Assembly: GCF_002929305.1 (NCBI RefSeq)
Contig: NZ_PJIO01000019.1
Coordinates: forward strand, 1 to 57,910
Length of the DNA stretch: 57,910 nucleotides
Direction: 5' to 3'
From: Arthrobacter sp. GMC3
GTDB lineage: Bacteria > Actinomycetota > Actinomycetes > Actinomycetales > Micrococcaceae
Numbering within the stretch: position 1 is the stretch's first letter; every line of letters begins with the position of its first letter. Under the pieces are notes generated by a model, which was not told the DNA's origin, did not search any database, and worked only from the letters and a program-made list of their open reading frames with translations. Positions 32,522-41,902 of this stretch are shown piece by piece. A program made the translations under genes and the position numbers.

Positions 32522-35500
32522 GAATTCACCGTTTGGATATTCAGGCCTTCGGACCCTTTGCCGGTCAGGAAACGATCGACTTTGACGCCCTGGGGGCGCA
32601 GGGACTGTTCCTGCTCAACGGGCCTACGGGAGCTGGCAAGACCAGCGTGCTCGACGCCGTTGCCTACGCGCTGTACGGGCAGGTGCCCGGAGCCCGCAAG
32701 TCGTCACTGAAACGACTGCGCAGCGACCATGCCGCTGACGGGATTGGGCCGGAGGTGGTGTGTGAATTTAGCGCCGGGGGCAGGCGGCTTGAGGTACGGC
32801 GCAGCCCCGAGTGGATGCGTCCGGCTAAACGCGGCACCGGCACCACCAAAGAACAGGCCAGCACTCAGTTGCGCGAAAGAACCGACGGCGTCTGGATTGC
32901 CCTCTCGCAGCGCAACGATGAGGCGGCCAGCGAAATCCAGCGGCTGCTGGGCATGTCCATGGAACAGTTCACCAAAGTGATCCTGCTAGCGCAGGGCGAA
33001 TTCGCGGCCTTCCTGCGGGCCAGCGCCAAAGACCGTGAAGATCTGCTGGAAAAGCTGTTTGGCACCGAGATCTACCAGGATATGGAACTCCGCCTTGGCA
33101 CAGAGGCCAAGGAAGCAGCTGCGCTGGTGGCCGATGGCACGGCTCAGCTGGCCGCGCACGAACAGCTCGCCCGCAGCCAGAGCATCGCGGTATTGGACGG
33201 GGCAGGCCTAGTGGCTGGCGAGGACCCTGTTCCCGAGGTAGATGCTGAGCCTGACGCCATCACGGCGGATTCTACGCAGAAACCGGGCTTGCATTCCTCC
33301 GGTGGTGAACTCTTTGCCTGGCTGGTTGAATCGCTGGCGTTGGCCGTGCAACAGGCCGCCGACCAGTCGGCGCACACCGAACACCAGAGCGCTCAAGGGG
33401 CCGAGGCGGTGGCGGCCGCAGAACAACGCGCCAACAGGCATGCCACCAGGGATGCCGCCCTGGCGGAACAAAAGCGCCTCACACTGTTGGCGTCGGAGGC
33501 CACCCAATGGCAGGATACCCTGCAGCGGCACCACGGTGCACAGGTACTGGCCGCCGTGGTTGATGCTGCGGAGAAAACCGCTGCCGAGCATTCGGGTGCC
33601 GAGCTCGACGCCACACAATCGCAGTTGAGCTTCGCCGGTAATGCGCTGGCCATGCAGATGGCGCACCAGCAGGCCGGCACCGAGCTGCCGAATCTGGATC
33701 TACCAGAGCTGGATCTACCCTGGCTGGAGAAAGTGGCGAAGGAACTGGCAGCCCAAGGTGCCGCCGTATCCGCCGCCATGCCAGCTGAGCAGCGCGTGGC
33801 AGCGGCCAGAAAGCAGCAGCTGGCTGATGGGGAAGCGCTCACCGCGGCCACGGCTGAGGCGGTCACACAGCAGCTAGCGCAATCATCGGGCCAGGAACGG
33901 CTGCTCATGGCCAAGTCTGAGGCAGCCGGGCTGCGCGAGAATGCCATGTCCCTCCAGCAATCGCAGCAGCGGCACACCGCAGCCACGGAACTGGTGGTCA
34001 GCATTACGGCCTACAGGGCTCAAAAAGCCGCCACTGAGGAGCTGGAGAAGACGGATCTGAAAGACCAAAAACTTGCGGTTCAAGCCAGGGGTATCTGGCT
34101 AGACTCGGTCGAACGCCGGCTCTCACTGGCCGCCGGCGAGCTGGCCGCCACCCTGATCGATGGGGAGCCATGCCAGGTGTGCGGTAGCACCGTGCACCCG
34201 GCGCCGTCGGAACAGGCCGGGCCCGGAACTGACGCAGTCCAAGTCGAAAAGAAGGCCAAAACAGCCAGGGAGGCCGCCGAAAAGCATGCCGCGATCACTC
34301 GGGGTAAGCTGGCGCAAGCCCAGCAAAGGCTCGCGGTCCTGGCCGAACGCGGGGGCGACGGTGATCTGACCCAGGCGCAGTCCGCCGTGGTACTGGCCAA
34401 GGACGAAATGGAATCAGCCGCAGCCACTGCGGCGCGCCTGGCGGCCCTGGCTGCCGACGTCGACGCCGCCGAAGCCGCCGTAGCAGCAGCCCAAACCGCG
34501 TTGCTGGCAGCCTCCGAACGCGTTGCCTCCCTGACCGCGGGAAGGGCCGGGCTGGCCAAGGAAATTGAGGGTTTGGAAGTAGGACTGGCCGTGGCCCTCA
34601 ACGGCTTTGCCTCTCTGACTGACAGGGAGGCTGCGATCGAATCCGCCCACCAGGTAACGGGTGCCCTGACCGCGGCCCTGCGCCGGAAAGAGAGCACGGC
34701 CTTGGCCAGCGTGGCGGCCGCCCAGGCACTTCTGGAGGCGTTGGAGCCGAGCAGCTTTGAGAACGCCGGGCAGGTTCGTGCCGCGTTGGCGCCCCCATCG
34801 CAGGTCGTTGCGCTGCAACGTCAGGTGGCCGCATTTGAGCGGGCGGGGACATTGAACGCAGCCCAGTTGGAACGGGCCGAGGTTGCCGCGGCGGAGTTAG
34901 AGGCCATGAACGGGCTCGGCGCGCCCGAGGATGCGGAGCTTGCACAATTGCACGAGAACTCGCTGCAGTTTGGCGCCGAAGCGGCGGCGGCAGCAGTAGA
35001 GCTGGGACTGGCCAGGAAGGCGGCGGTGCAAGTGGATGACACCCGTGCCGCGTTCGTGCTGTGCGAAGGGCAGGTGGCGCCACTGCGTGAGCGGGCCACC
35101 CTGCTGGCGGGCCTGGCCGACGCCGTCCGAGGCGGGGGCGAGAACCAGCTGAAGATGACGCTGACCAGCTACGTGCTCGCCGCCAGACTGGAACAGGTGG
35201 CAAGCGCAGCCTCCTCGCGGCTGTCCACCATGAGCGGGGGGCGGTACACGCTCACCCACACCGACGCGAAGGCCGGAGGCAACAAGAAGTCCGGACTTGG
35301 TCTGGACGTGGTGGATGAGTGGACCCAGCGCAGCCGCGACACCGCAACCCTGTCCGGGGGCGAGTCGTTCATGGCGTCGCTGGCGTTGGCGTTGGGTTTG
35401 GCGGATGTGGTGCAGCAGGAATCCGGTGGACTGGACATTGAGACGCTGTTCGTTGATGAGGGTTTTGGCAGCCTCGATGAGGAATCGCTGGACCAGGTCA

Positions 35501-35643
35501 TGGACGCGTTGGAGGGCTTGCGCGACGGCGGTCGGGTGGTAGGGCTGGTCAGCCATGTGGCCGAGATGAAGACCCGCATCCCCGTCCACCTCCAAGTGAG
35601 CAAGGGACGCAACGGTTCAACGCTGTCCATCGGCGAACTCTGA
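32518..35643 (+). CDS. sbcC: SbcC, SMC-like ATPase of SbcCD
   Basis: A 1041-residue Rad50-type ATPase. Walker A is NGPTGAGKTSVLDAVAYALYG at about 36-56. Two long Ala/Glu-rich coiled coils flank a zinc hook whose cysteines are C552 and C555 (PCQVCGS). The C-terminal half-site has LSGGESFMASLALALGLAD and Walker B LFVDEGFGSLDEESL. The coiled coils are very Ala-rich, as usual for high-GC genomes. The GTG start overlaps sbcD by four bases. Confidence 0.95.
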   Translation: MRIHRLDIQAFGPFAGQETIDFDALGAQGLFLLNGPTGAGKTSVLDAVAYALYGQVPGARKSSLKRLRSDHAADGIGPEVVCEFSAGGRRLEVRRSPEWMRPAKRGTGTTKEQASTQLRERTDGVWIALSQRNDEAASEIQRLLGMSMEQFTKVILLAQGEFAAFLRASAKDREDLLEKLFGTEIYQDMELRLGTEAKEAAALVADGTAQLAAHEQLARSQSIAVLDGAGLVAGEDPVPEVDAEPDAITADSTQKPGLHSSGGELFAWLVESLALAVQQAADQSAHTEHQSAQGAEAVAAAEQRANRHATRDAALAEQKRLTLLASEATQWQDTLQRHHGAQVLAAVVDAAEKTAAEHSGAELDATQSQLSFAGNALAMQMAHQQAGTELPNLDLPELDLPWLEKVAKELAAQGAAVSAAMPAEQRVAAARKQQLADGEALTAATAEAVTQQLAQSSGQERLLMAKSEAAGLRENAMSLQQSQQRHTAATELVVSITAYRAQKAATEELEKTDLKDQKLAVQARGIWLDSVERRLSLAAGELAATLIDGEPCQVCGSTVHPAPSEQAGPGTDAVQVEKKAKTAREAAEKHAAITRGKLAQAQQRLAVLAERGGDGDLTQAQSAVVLAKDEMESAAATAARLAALAADVDAAEAAVAAAQTALLAASERVASLTAGRAGLAKEIEGLEVGLAVALNGFASLTDREAAIESAHQVTGALTAALRRKESTALASVAAAQALLEALEPSSFENAGQVRAALAPPSQVVALQRQVAAFERAGTLNAAQLERAEVAAAELEAMNGLGAPEDAELAQLHENSLQFGAEAAAAAVELGLARKAAVQVDDTRAAFVLCEGQVAPLRERATLLAGLADAVRGGGENQLKMTLTSYVLAARLEQVASAASSRLSTMSGGRYTLTHTDAKAGGNKKSGLGLDVVDEWTQRSRDTATLSGGESFMASLALALGLADVVQQESGGLDIETLFVDEGFGSLDEESLDQVMDALEGLRDGGRVVGLVSHVAEMKTRIPVHLQVSKGRNGSTLSIGEL

Positions 35644-35738
35644 GCGTTCCTCAGACGGGCGGTAGACTAAAAGGGTATTTGGGTTCGGTGTACCGGGTGG
35701 GGGGACGGTACACACTATTTCTTGCTGACCGGATACTG

Positions 35739-37073
35739 ATGACTTCCCCGAAATTCCCCGTTCCCGACTCCCCGGCCGACACCGCGACTGCCGATGCCGC
35801 CGCAGTGGTGGCGGGTGCGCCGGCCGCCAAAAAAGTTGGCCGCTACACCATGCTGCCGCGCATTGCCGGCAGATCGTACATTCCCTTGGGCCTTTTTGCC
35901 CGCGTCCCCCTGGCGATGCTTACCATCGGTGTGCTGACACTTGTCACTGCCGTGAGCCAGTCCTATGCCATCGGCGGATTCGCGGCCGGCGCAGTGGGTG
36001 TGGGCGCCGCCATTGGTGCGCCCCTCATCGGCTACCTGGCCGACCGGCTGGGCCAAAAGCGCGTGCTCGTGGTTGCTGCCGTGCTCAATGCCGTGGCAGT
36101 GGTCGCCGTCGTCGTCCTTGTTTACGCTACGGCCGAATTCACCACCGCCGCCACCGCAGCAGTGCTCGGCACAACGTTCCTGGCAGGTGCCTCCTCACCC
36201 CAGGTGGGTCCGCTGTCACGGGTCCGGTGGATGGCGCTGATCAAGAAGATGCCCAAGGACCAGCAGGGCCCGTTGGTGGACACGGCTTTGTCGCTGGAAG
36301 GCACCGCCGACGAGATCACGTTCGTCCTGGGCCCCGCCCTGGTTGGTCTGCTGGCATCGTTGGTGGCGCCGTGGCTGCCCCTGGTCCTGGCCGCAACGAT
36401 GACCCTGGCCCTGGTGACAATGTTCGCCTTCCACCCCACCCAACACGCCGTCACCGGGCGTCGTTCGGGCGTGGGCGGAAACGCAGGATACCTGCCCTCC
36501 GAATCGGTCAACTGGTTCAAGGTGGCCGTCCCGGTAGCCGGCATGGTGTGCATGGGATCTTTCTTCGGCTCCTCCCAAACCGCCTTGACCGCCTTTACCG
36601 GCGTGTTTGGTTCAGTGGACCAAGCTGGCCTGATGTACGCCGTGATGGGCGCCAGCTCGGCGGTCACCGCATTGTCGGTGGCGTATTGGCCGGTAAGTTT
36701 CAAGCACGCCTGGCGGTGGACGCTGACAGCCGGGCTGATGGCAGCTGGCGCGGTAATGTTCCTGCTCCCCAACTCCTTGGGCACCATGATCATTGTGCTG
36801 CTGCTGGTGGGTCTTCCCGTGGGCCCCACCATGGTTGCCATCTTCAGCGTGGGATCGGTCATTGCCCCGCCGCAGTGGATGGGCACGGTCATGACGGCCT
36901 TGGCCAGCGGTATTGTGGCCGGCACCGCGCTGGGTTCCTCCATTGCCGGGTCCCTGGCACAGTCCACCGGGTATCACGCGGCGTTCATTGTGCCGATCGT
37001 GGCGGCCGGGGCACTCTTCCTGCTGGGACTGGCGAGCGCCATGGTCCTGCGCCGTCCGGCGACAATCCAGTAG
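35739..37073 (+). CDS. MFS transporter
   Basis: A 444-residue major facilitator with an Ala/Pro-rich cytoplasmic N-terminus (about 45 residues) and about twelve membrane segments. The cytoplasmic loop after helix 2 reads GYLADRLGQKRVLVVAA, the MFS motif A. A second motif-like loop (SRVRWMALIKKMPKDQQG) precedes the LVDTALSLEGTADEITFVLG stretch, which is conserved in actinobacterial homologues. The ATG at 35739 keeps the conserved portion. A TAGACT at 35663 could be the -10, leaving a leader of about 60 bases. Likely an exporter; substrate unknown. Confidence 0.83.
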   Translation: MTSPKFPVPDSPADTATADAAAVVAGAPAAKKVGRYTMLPRIAGRSYIPLGLFARVPLAMLTIGVLTLVTAVSQSYAIGGFAAGAVGVGAAIGAPLIGYLADRLGQKRVLVVAAVLNAVAVVAVVVLVYATAEFTTAATAAVLGTTFLAGASSPQVGPLSRVRWMALIKKMPKDQQGPLVDTALSLEGTADEITFVLGPALVGLLASLVAPWLPLVLAATMTLALVTMFAFHPTQHAVTGRRSGVGGNAGYLPSESVNWFKVAVPVAGMVCMGSFFGSSQTALTAFTGVFGSVDQAGLMYAVMGASSAVTALSVAYWPVSFKHAWRWTLTAGLMAAGAVMFLLPNSLGTMIIVLLLVGLPVGPTMVAIFSVGSVIAPPQWMGTVMTALASGIVAGTALGSSIAGSLAQSTGYHAAFIVPIVAAGALFLLGLASAMVLRRPATIQ

Positions 37074-37105
37074 CAGCCACGGCGCGGATGCCAGTTCCGC
37101 ACTGG

Positions 37106-37807
37106 TTAACGGCCCCCGGCGCCGATACAGGCTAGTACCTGTTCGTCACTGACTTGATCAAACCGCAGGTAGGCCTCGCTGACTGCATGCATGGCTGGCC
37201 ACGGCTGCAGACATGTCATCTCGTCAGCCAGCGCCGCAAGTTCCCTGCACGTTCCTGCCGGGGCCGCTGGCACGCAGACGTGCACGACGCCGGCACTCAC
37301 CTCTCGCATGAGGCTGATGGCTGCGCGCATGGTGGCGCCGGTGGCGAGTCCGTCGTCGACCAGAAGAATGGTGCGCCCTGCTACCGATGGTTGTCTTTCG
37401 TGCCCGAAAAGTACCTGCTGTCTGGCCAGTTCACGACGCTCCGCTGCCTCCACGGCATCCAGTTCGGCAATCGTGTAGCCGTCGCGGCGCAGGTGATCCA
37501 GAACAAACGGCAGGTGGGTGAGATGGGTGAAGCCGCCGTACGTGGCCACTGCGCCAAAAGCCACCTCGGGGGATCCGGGCACGCCCAACTTCCTGGCAAC
37601 CAGTACGCCCAGCGGCAATCCAAGTGAGGCTGCCAGTTCGGCTGCGATCGGCACGCCGCCGCGGGTGAGCCCCAGCACGAGAGGAGGGTTCGCACCGTTA
37701 GCTTGACTCTGTGCGCGCAGGTGGTGAAGTTTGAGAGCAAGGCGCGTGCCGGCGTCGTGCCTGTCACCGAAAGGAAGCCACGGTCTGGGCTCGGTGGAAT
37801 GTCCCAT
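37106..37807 (-). CDS. phosphoribosyltransferase-fold protein
   Basis: A 233-residue protein with a type I PRTase core: LVLGLTRGGVPIAAELAASLG, VLVARKLGVPGSPEVAFGAV, and the PRPP loop TILLVDDGLATGATMRAAI. This long form with the RKLG-PGSPE segment is a widely distributed uncharacterised family, not a nucleotide-salvage PRTase; some members are fused to dienelactone hydrolases. The start could also be ATG 37846, adding 13 Ala-rich residues; neither has a convincing ribosome-binding site. It converges on the MFS gene with a 32-base gap. Confidence 0.82.
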   Translation of the reverse strand: MGHSTEPRPWLPFGDRHDAGTRLALKLHHLRAQSQANGANPPLVLGLTRGGVPIAAELAASLGLPLGVLVARKLGVPGSPEVAFGAVATYGGFTHLTHLPFVLDHLRRDGYTIAELDAVEAAERRELARQQVLFGHERQPSVAGRTILLVDDGLATGATMRAAISLMREVSAGVVHVCVPAAPAGTCRELAALADEMTCLQPWPAMHAVSEAYLRFDQVSDEQVLACIGAGGR

Positions 37808-37871
37808 GAGACCAGTATGATCCGCTGCCCCAGCTGCCGCCACCATGGGCCTACGTCAGGAGATGACGTCC

Positions 37872-38555
37872 CTAGAAGGTAGCTGGCGGCACGGTCCCAG
37901 AGGTGACGGTGGTCTGTAACCGTCCGGTACTTTCGCCCGAGGTCGGGTCAACCACGGAGACCTCAATAACGTCTCCGGGGACAACCAGAGAAGTCCCTGA
38001 GGGTGTCCCCGTCAGGATTATGTCACCGGGCAGCAAGGTCATCAGCTGCGACAACTCGGCGAGAATTCGGGCGAACGGGAACAGGAGCCCGGCGGTGCTG
38101 TCATCTTGCACCAGCGTTCCGTTGACCCAGGTGCGCAGTTCAAGCTGTTCGGGGTCCACACGATTGGCGTCCAGCAGGAAATGCCCCAGTGGGGTGAAGC
38201 CGTCACCGCCGTTGGCGCGCAGATTTGAGCCCTTGTCGGCTTCGCTCAGCTCGCCGAGACTGAGGTTATTCGCTGCCGTGACATAGGCAACGTGCCGCCA
38301 GGCCTCGGCCGGGCTGACACGCCGGGCCTCAGTGCCGATGACCAGCGCCACTTCACCACCCAGCCGCAGTTGCTCATAGCCAGCTGGCCGTTCCAGCATG
38401 CCGCCACTGAGACTCAAGGAGGACGGTGGCTTCAAAAAGTACGAGGGATTCTCCGGATCCACGCCGCCACGCTTTTCGGCACGGCTGCGGTAGTTCTCAT
38501 GGACGGCGATCACTTTTCCTGCGCCGGACAGGGTTTCCTGGGTAACCGTTAACAC
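37872..38555 (-). CDS. fumarylacetoacetate hydrolase (FAH) family protein, short form
   Basis: A 227-residue FAH-fold enzyme. NPSYFLKPPSSLSLSGG, then LGGEVALVIGTEARRVSPAEAW with the metal-binding Glu, and LMTLLPGDIILTGTPSGTS near the end mark the family, which cleaves or isomerises beta-diketo acids from aromatic degradation. No pathway genes lie around it. The GTG start has GGAG at six bases. A second FAH protein (49071-49904) shares the LxPGDVIxTGxP segment but little else. Substrate unknown. Confidence 0.85.
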   Translation of the reverse strand: MLTVTQETLSGAGKVIAVHENYRSRAEKRGGVDPENPSYFLKPPSSLSLSGGMLERPAGYEQLRLGGEVALVIGTEARRVSPAEAWRHVAYVTAANNLSLGELSEADKGSNLRANGGDGFTPLGHFLLDANRVDPEQLELRTWVNGTLVQDDSTAGLLFPFARILAELSQLMTLLPGDIILTGTPSGTSLVVPGDVIEVSVVDPTSGESTGRLQTTVTSGTVPPATF

Positions 38556-38616
38556 GCCATCTCCTGGGTGGAACTTGTGATTCCAGTGTGTGACGGGCGT
38601 GCCAAGGCGTCAAGAG

Positions 38617-39435
38617 TCAGGCCAGGAAAGCGATGGCCACATCCTTGAAGTCCCTGCTGGTCACGGCGTTATTGTGAGTGCGCCCCGGGATGATGTGCTG
38701 ATCGGCCTTGCCGCTGAGTTCGGCCAGCACCGACATGCTCTTGGCCCGTTCGTCCAGCTCGCCGGCCACGAGCAGGATCGGCATCCGGGGCACGGCGTCA
38801 GTGGGGTCGAACGGTTCCATTTTTATGGCCTGGATCAAGGACATGAGGGCGAAGATGTCGTTCGAGGGGATCAGCTGAGCCATATCCAAAAGCCAGGCGG
38901 TGGAGGCATCAGCAATGGGGGTGCCGTCGTTGAGGAAGTTCTGTGCAGCGTCCAGATCGAAATCCGCTAGCGGATCTTGCGGGTTGGGGCCGCCAAGCAC
39001 CATTTTGCGCACCAGTTCGGGCTGGGTGGCGCCAAATTCCCAGGCAAGTCGGGACCCCAGCGAATACCCCACCAGGTCCACCCCTGAGGTGGGATCGTCC
39101 GCGCGCAGCGGGCGCACACCCTGGTCGGTGAGAATCTGCAAGAGATCGGCCCTGATTTTTCCGGGCGTGTACGAGTCAAGGTCGTAGGGGGAGGTGCTCT
39201 TTCCGTGGCCGGGAAGATCCACCGAGACCACGCGGCGCCCGGCACGGTTAAGTGCCGTGACCCAGCCACTTTTCACCCAGTTCAACTCAATGGAGGAGGC
39301 GAATCCATGGATGAGGAACACCGGCGGGAGTACGGCAGAGGTTTCCGGGTTAAAGACGGCGACGTTCAGGCCGGCCATGGCGCCTTCGATCGTATGGGTG
39401 GGAACAGGGGCGGCGTGCTTGCCGTGCACAGACAT
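38617..39435 (-). CDS. alpha/beta-fold hydrolase
   Basis: A 272-residue hydrolase. PPVFLIHGFASSIELNW is the oxyanion HG loop, VVSVDLPGHGKSTSPYD the following strand, GYSLGSRLAWEFG the nucleophile elbow, and the base is the His in PGRTHNNAV. A cap region lies at about 150-205. ATG 39435 was chosen because AAAGG lies eight bases upstream and the upstream extension is basic and non-conserved. It is the first gene of a short minus-strand run with FAH. Esterase or lactonase activity is likely; the substrate cannot be read. Confidence 0.83.
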   Translation of the reverse strand: MSVHGKHAAPVPTHTIEGAMAGLNVAVFNPETSAVLPPVFLIHGFASSIELNWVKSGWVTALNRAGRRVVSVDLPGHGKSTSPYDLDSYTPGKIRADLLQILTDQGVRPLRADDPTSGVDLVGYSLGSRLAWEFGATQPELVRKMVLGGPNPQDPLADFDLDAAQNFLNDGTPIADASTAWLLDMAQLIPSNDIFALMSLIQAIKMEPFDPTDAVPRMPILLVAGELDERAKSMSVLAELSGKADQHIIPGRTHNNAVTSRDFKDVAIAFLA

Positions 39436-39531
39436 GAGGAAACCTTTCCCGCGGTGGCGCGTGCCGCCGTCGTACGTCAACAGTAGCGAAAAGCTGCGAC
39501 GAACGCAGAACAAAAGTTCGCTACACACCAG

Positions 39532-40923
39532 TTAGCGAATGGTGAGCTTGCCCTGGCGCCATTGCGCTACCCAGCAGGCCACGGCGATGCCCGCCACGAG
39601 TGCAAAGGTGCCGAAAAGCTGTCCCCGGCTTTGCTCGCCAATGAATCCAACAATGAAGATGGCTGCCAGCAGCACCAGACCCAGGATTGTTAGGACGGGG
39701 AAGCCCTTCATCCGCAAGGGGAGGATGGTGCCCGTTCGGTCGGCACGGCGGCGCAGAATCAGCTGCGAGATGAGCGCCGAACCCCACACCATCAGGCAGG
39801 TGGAGCCCACCAGGTTCAGCAGTGCGTCGAGGACTTTTCCGGGGAAGAGGAGTTCTAAGATGGCTGCGGCGAAACCAAAGGCGACCGAGACGGCGACGGC
39901 CACCAGTGGCACTTGGGCGGCGGTAGTGCGGGAGAAAATGCCCGGTGCCTCGCCCCGCTCCGCCAGGGAAAAGATCATCCGGGAGGCTCCGTACAGGTTG
40001 GCGTTCAGGGCGGAGAGCAGCGCGGCCACGGCTACCAGGGTGATGGCGGTTCCCGCCCATGCGGCCCCGCCGGCGTTGAGGACCCCGGCGAAGGGCGATG
40101 CCAGTGCGGGGGAGTCCCAGGGCAGCACGGCGACGATCACAAAGATGGAGCCAATGTAGAACACCAGGATCCGCCACACCACCGTACGGACGGCAACGGC
40201 CACGCTGCGTGCAGGTTCGGCGGTCTCTGCGGCGGCCACCGCAACGATCTCGGTGCCGCCGAAGGCGAAGACCACTACGAACAGTGCCGTGGCAATGCCG
40301 CCCAGACCTTGCGGGGCGAAGCCACCGTTGTTGGTGAAGTTCCCCAGCCCCGGGGACGTTGTACCGGGGATCCACCCCAGCAGCAAGGCTGCGCCAAACG
40401 CCAAAAACAGCACGATTGCCCCGACTTTGAGCAGGGCAAACCAAAATTCAAACTCGCCGTAGTTCTTCACGCTGGTCAGATTCACGGCCGTGAAGACGGC
40501 CATGAAAATCAAGGTCAGCGCCCACACGGGCAGCACCGGCCAGACGGTCACCAGCAGCGCGGCGGCTCCGAGCGCCTCCGCCGCGATCACAATGACCAAT
40601 TGCAGCCACCACAGCCAGCCCACCGTGGAGCCGGCCACCGCGCCCATCGCCTTTTGGGCGTAGACGGAGAAGGCTCCAGAGTTGGGGTTGGCGGCCGCCA
40701 TCTCGCCCAGTGCCCACATGACCAAGATGATCAGTGTGCCTGCCACCAGATAGGAGATCAGTACGGCAGGACCGGCCTCCATGATCCCCTTACCGGAGCC
40801 CAGGAACAGGCCGGCACCGATGGCGCTGCCCAGCCCCATCATGGTCAGTTGGCGTTGCTTTAGTGAATGACCCAAGCCCGTGGCGGGTCGGGAAACGGTG
40901 GCAGCCTCTGGCTGGGTATTCAT
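39532..40923 (-). CDS. APC-superfamily amino-acid permease (AAT family)
   Basis: A 463-residue permease with twelve hydrophobic segments. The AAT-family start LKQRQLTMMGLGSAIGAGLF, with the GLGSAIGAGLF substrate-binding bend of helix 1, is followed by GPAVLISYLVAGTLIILVMWALGEM. FAFGGTEIVAVAAAETAEP is the conserved helix 6 bend, and the RMIFSLAERGEAPGIF region is also typical. It imports an amino acid by proton symport; which one is not clear. It is divergent from the unknown gene at 41094. Confidence 0.88.
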   Translation of the reverse strand: MNTQPEAATVSRPATGLGHSLKQRQLTMMGLGSAIGAGLFLGSGKGIMEAGPAVLISYLVAGTLIILVMWALGEMAAANPNSGAFSVYAQKAMGAVAGSTVGWLWWLQLVIVIAAEALGAAALLVTVWPVLPVWALTLIFMAVFTAVNLTSVKNYGEFEFWFALLKVGAIVLFLAFGAALLLGWIPGTTSPGLGNFTNNGGFAPQGLGGIATALFVVVFAFGGTEIVAVAAAETAEPARSVAVAVRTVVWRILVFYIGSIFVIVAVLPWDSPALASPFAGVLNAGGAAWAGTAITLVAVAALLSALNANLYGASRMIFSLAERGEAPGIFSRTTAAQVPLVAVAVSVAFGFAAAILELLFPGKVLDALLNLVGSTCLMVWGSALISQLILRRRADRTGTILPLRMKGFPVLTILGLVLLAAIFIVGFIGEQSRGQLFGTFALVAGIAVACWVAQWRQGKLTIR

Positions 40924-41093
40924 GGTGGGGGTGTTGCCTTACTTTTGCTGCGGCCCGGGGCGAAGTGGTGTGTGCTCCCCACAGAAATTATCCCCCATGG
41001 GCCCATTACCCCCAAGTAGGGCGGGTATCGGGGTTCGATGCGTGAATGCCCGCAGGTATTGCCCTCGGCACTGACAGGCGGCAGGGTTGGGTC

Positions 41094-41798
41094 ATGGAGT
41101 TCGATTACAGCGTGCGTCCGGAGGATCTTCCCGCGCCGCCCACCCCCGACGAAGTTGCCGCCGCCTTTGCCGTGCCGTTGCTGACATTTTCGCCCCAACC
41201 CGCAGTGGAAGAAGGTTACGTCTCCCGTTCCGGGGAGTACAGCAACGCTGGCCCAGACCTTGATGTAGCCACCCTTTCCTATACGCTCTGGCGGAACCCG
41301 TTGAACCATTCCGACCCCGTCAATCTGGTGGAGCTTTCGGAGGAAATGCGGGTGGCACTGGCGGTTGAGCCGGTACGGCCCCTGCCTCCGTGGGTGATGC
41401 AGATCAGGGACCGAATGAAGTACCCGCAGCTGTGGGATGCCGTGCGCACAACCCACCTGCCGCGCCCCTCCACGTTTCACACTGCCCCGGCCGCGCTGGT
41501 GGAGCACGTGAACTACATCGTGATGAACATGTTCCGTGAGGAACGCATGCGCGGAGAGTTTCCCGGCGAACTCTTTGATCCGGCCTTTGAACGTCATATT
41601 GAGCACGGGGTACCCGTCATGCTCGACGGCGTGCCCGTGCCAGGCATGCGCCTGGACACCGACCCGCATGTGTTGGGGCTGGCGGTTGACCTGGGAGACA
41701 CGTTTCTCACGGCGGCCGTACCCCGGATGTGGCTGCCGTTGCTCCGCCTGGAATTCGTGACGCGCACGCCGACCGCCTCTGAGATCCCGGAGCAGTAA
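41094..41798 (+). CDS. hypothetical protein
   Basis: Not recognised. A 234-residue soluble, acidic protein with no signal peptide. Distinct segments are DYSVRPEDLPAPPTPDEVAA near the start, ATLSYTLWRNPLNHSDPVNL, RMKYPQLWDAVRTTHLPRP, and a Val/Asp-rich C-terminal part (LDTDPHVLGLAVDLGDTFLT). AGGG precedes the ATG; the 16 codons upstream in frame have no start with better support. It lies between a permease and the NAD operon, 104 bases before nrtR, and could share its promoter region only by read-through. Confidence 0.6.
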   Translation: MEFDYSVRPEDLPAPPTPDEVAAAFAVPLLTFSPQPAVEEGYVSRSGEYSNAGPDLDVATLSYTLWRNPLNHSDPVNLVELSEEMRVALAVEPVRPLPPWVMQIRDRMKYPQLWDAVRTTHLPRPSTFHTAPAALVEHVNYIVMNMFREERMRGEFPGELFDPAFERHIEHGVPVMLDGVPVPGMRLDTDPHVLGLAVDLGDTFLTAAVPRMWLPLLRLEFVTRTPTASEIPEQ

Positions 41799-41856
41799 TC
41801 GCGAGGCTTCTATGAGGCGTTAATTTGTTTCCGTGCTGTGACCGTCGTAAACTCAG

Positions 41857-41877
41857 TTGTAGTCATATTGACCTTAA
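41857..41877. promoter_or_regulatory. candidate NrtR operator upstream of the NAD operon
   Basis: TT-N3-GTCA-TAT-TGAC-N3-AA: a perfect GTCA/TGAC repeat with matching outer TT/AA, 25 bases before the nrtR start. Position and symmetry fit an autoregulated operator. I cannot confirm it against a published NrtR motif. Confidence 0.45.
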
Positions 41878-41902
41878 CTAAGTGGGAAGCCGGTGAGGTG
41901 CA

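Noticed and set aside
39913..40863. 316-codon plus-strand frame opposite the amino-acid permease
   Set aside because: His/Gly/Gln-rich translation with no fold-like pattern, while the minus strand encodes a clear twelve-helix permease.
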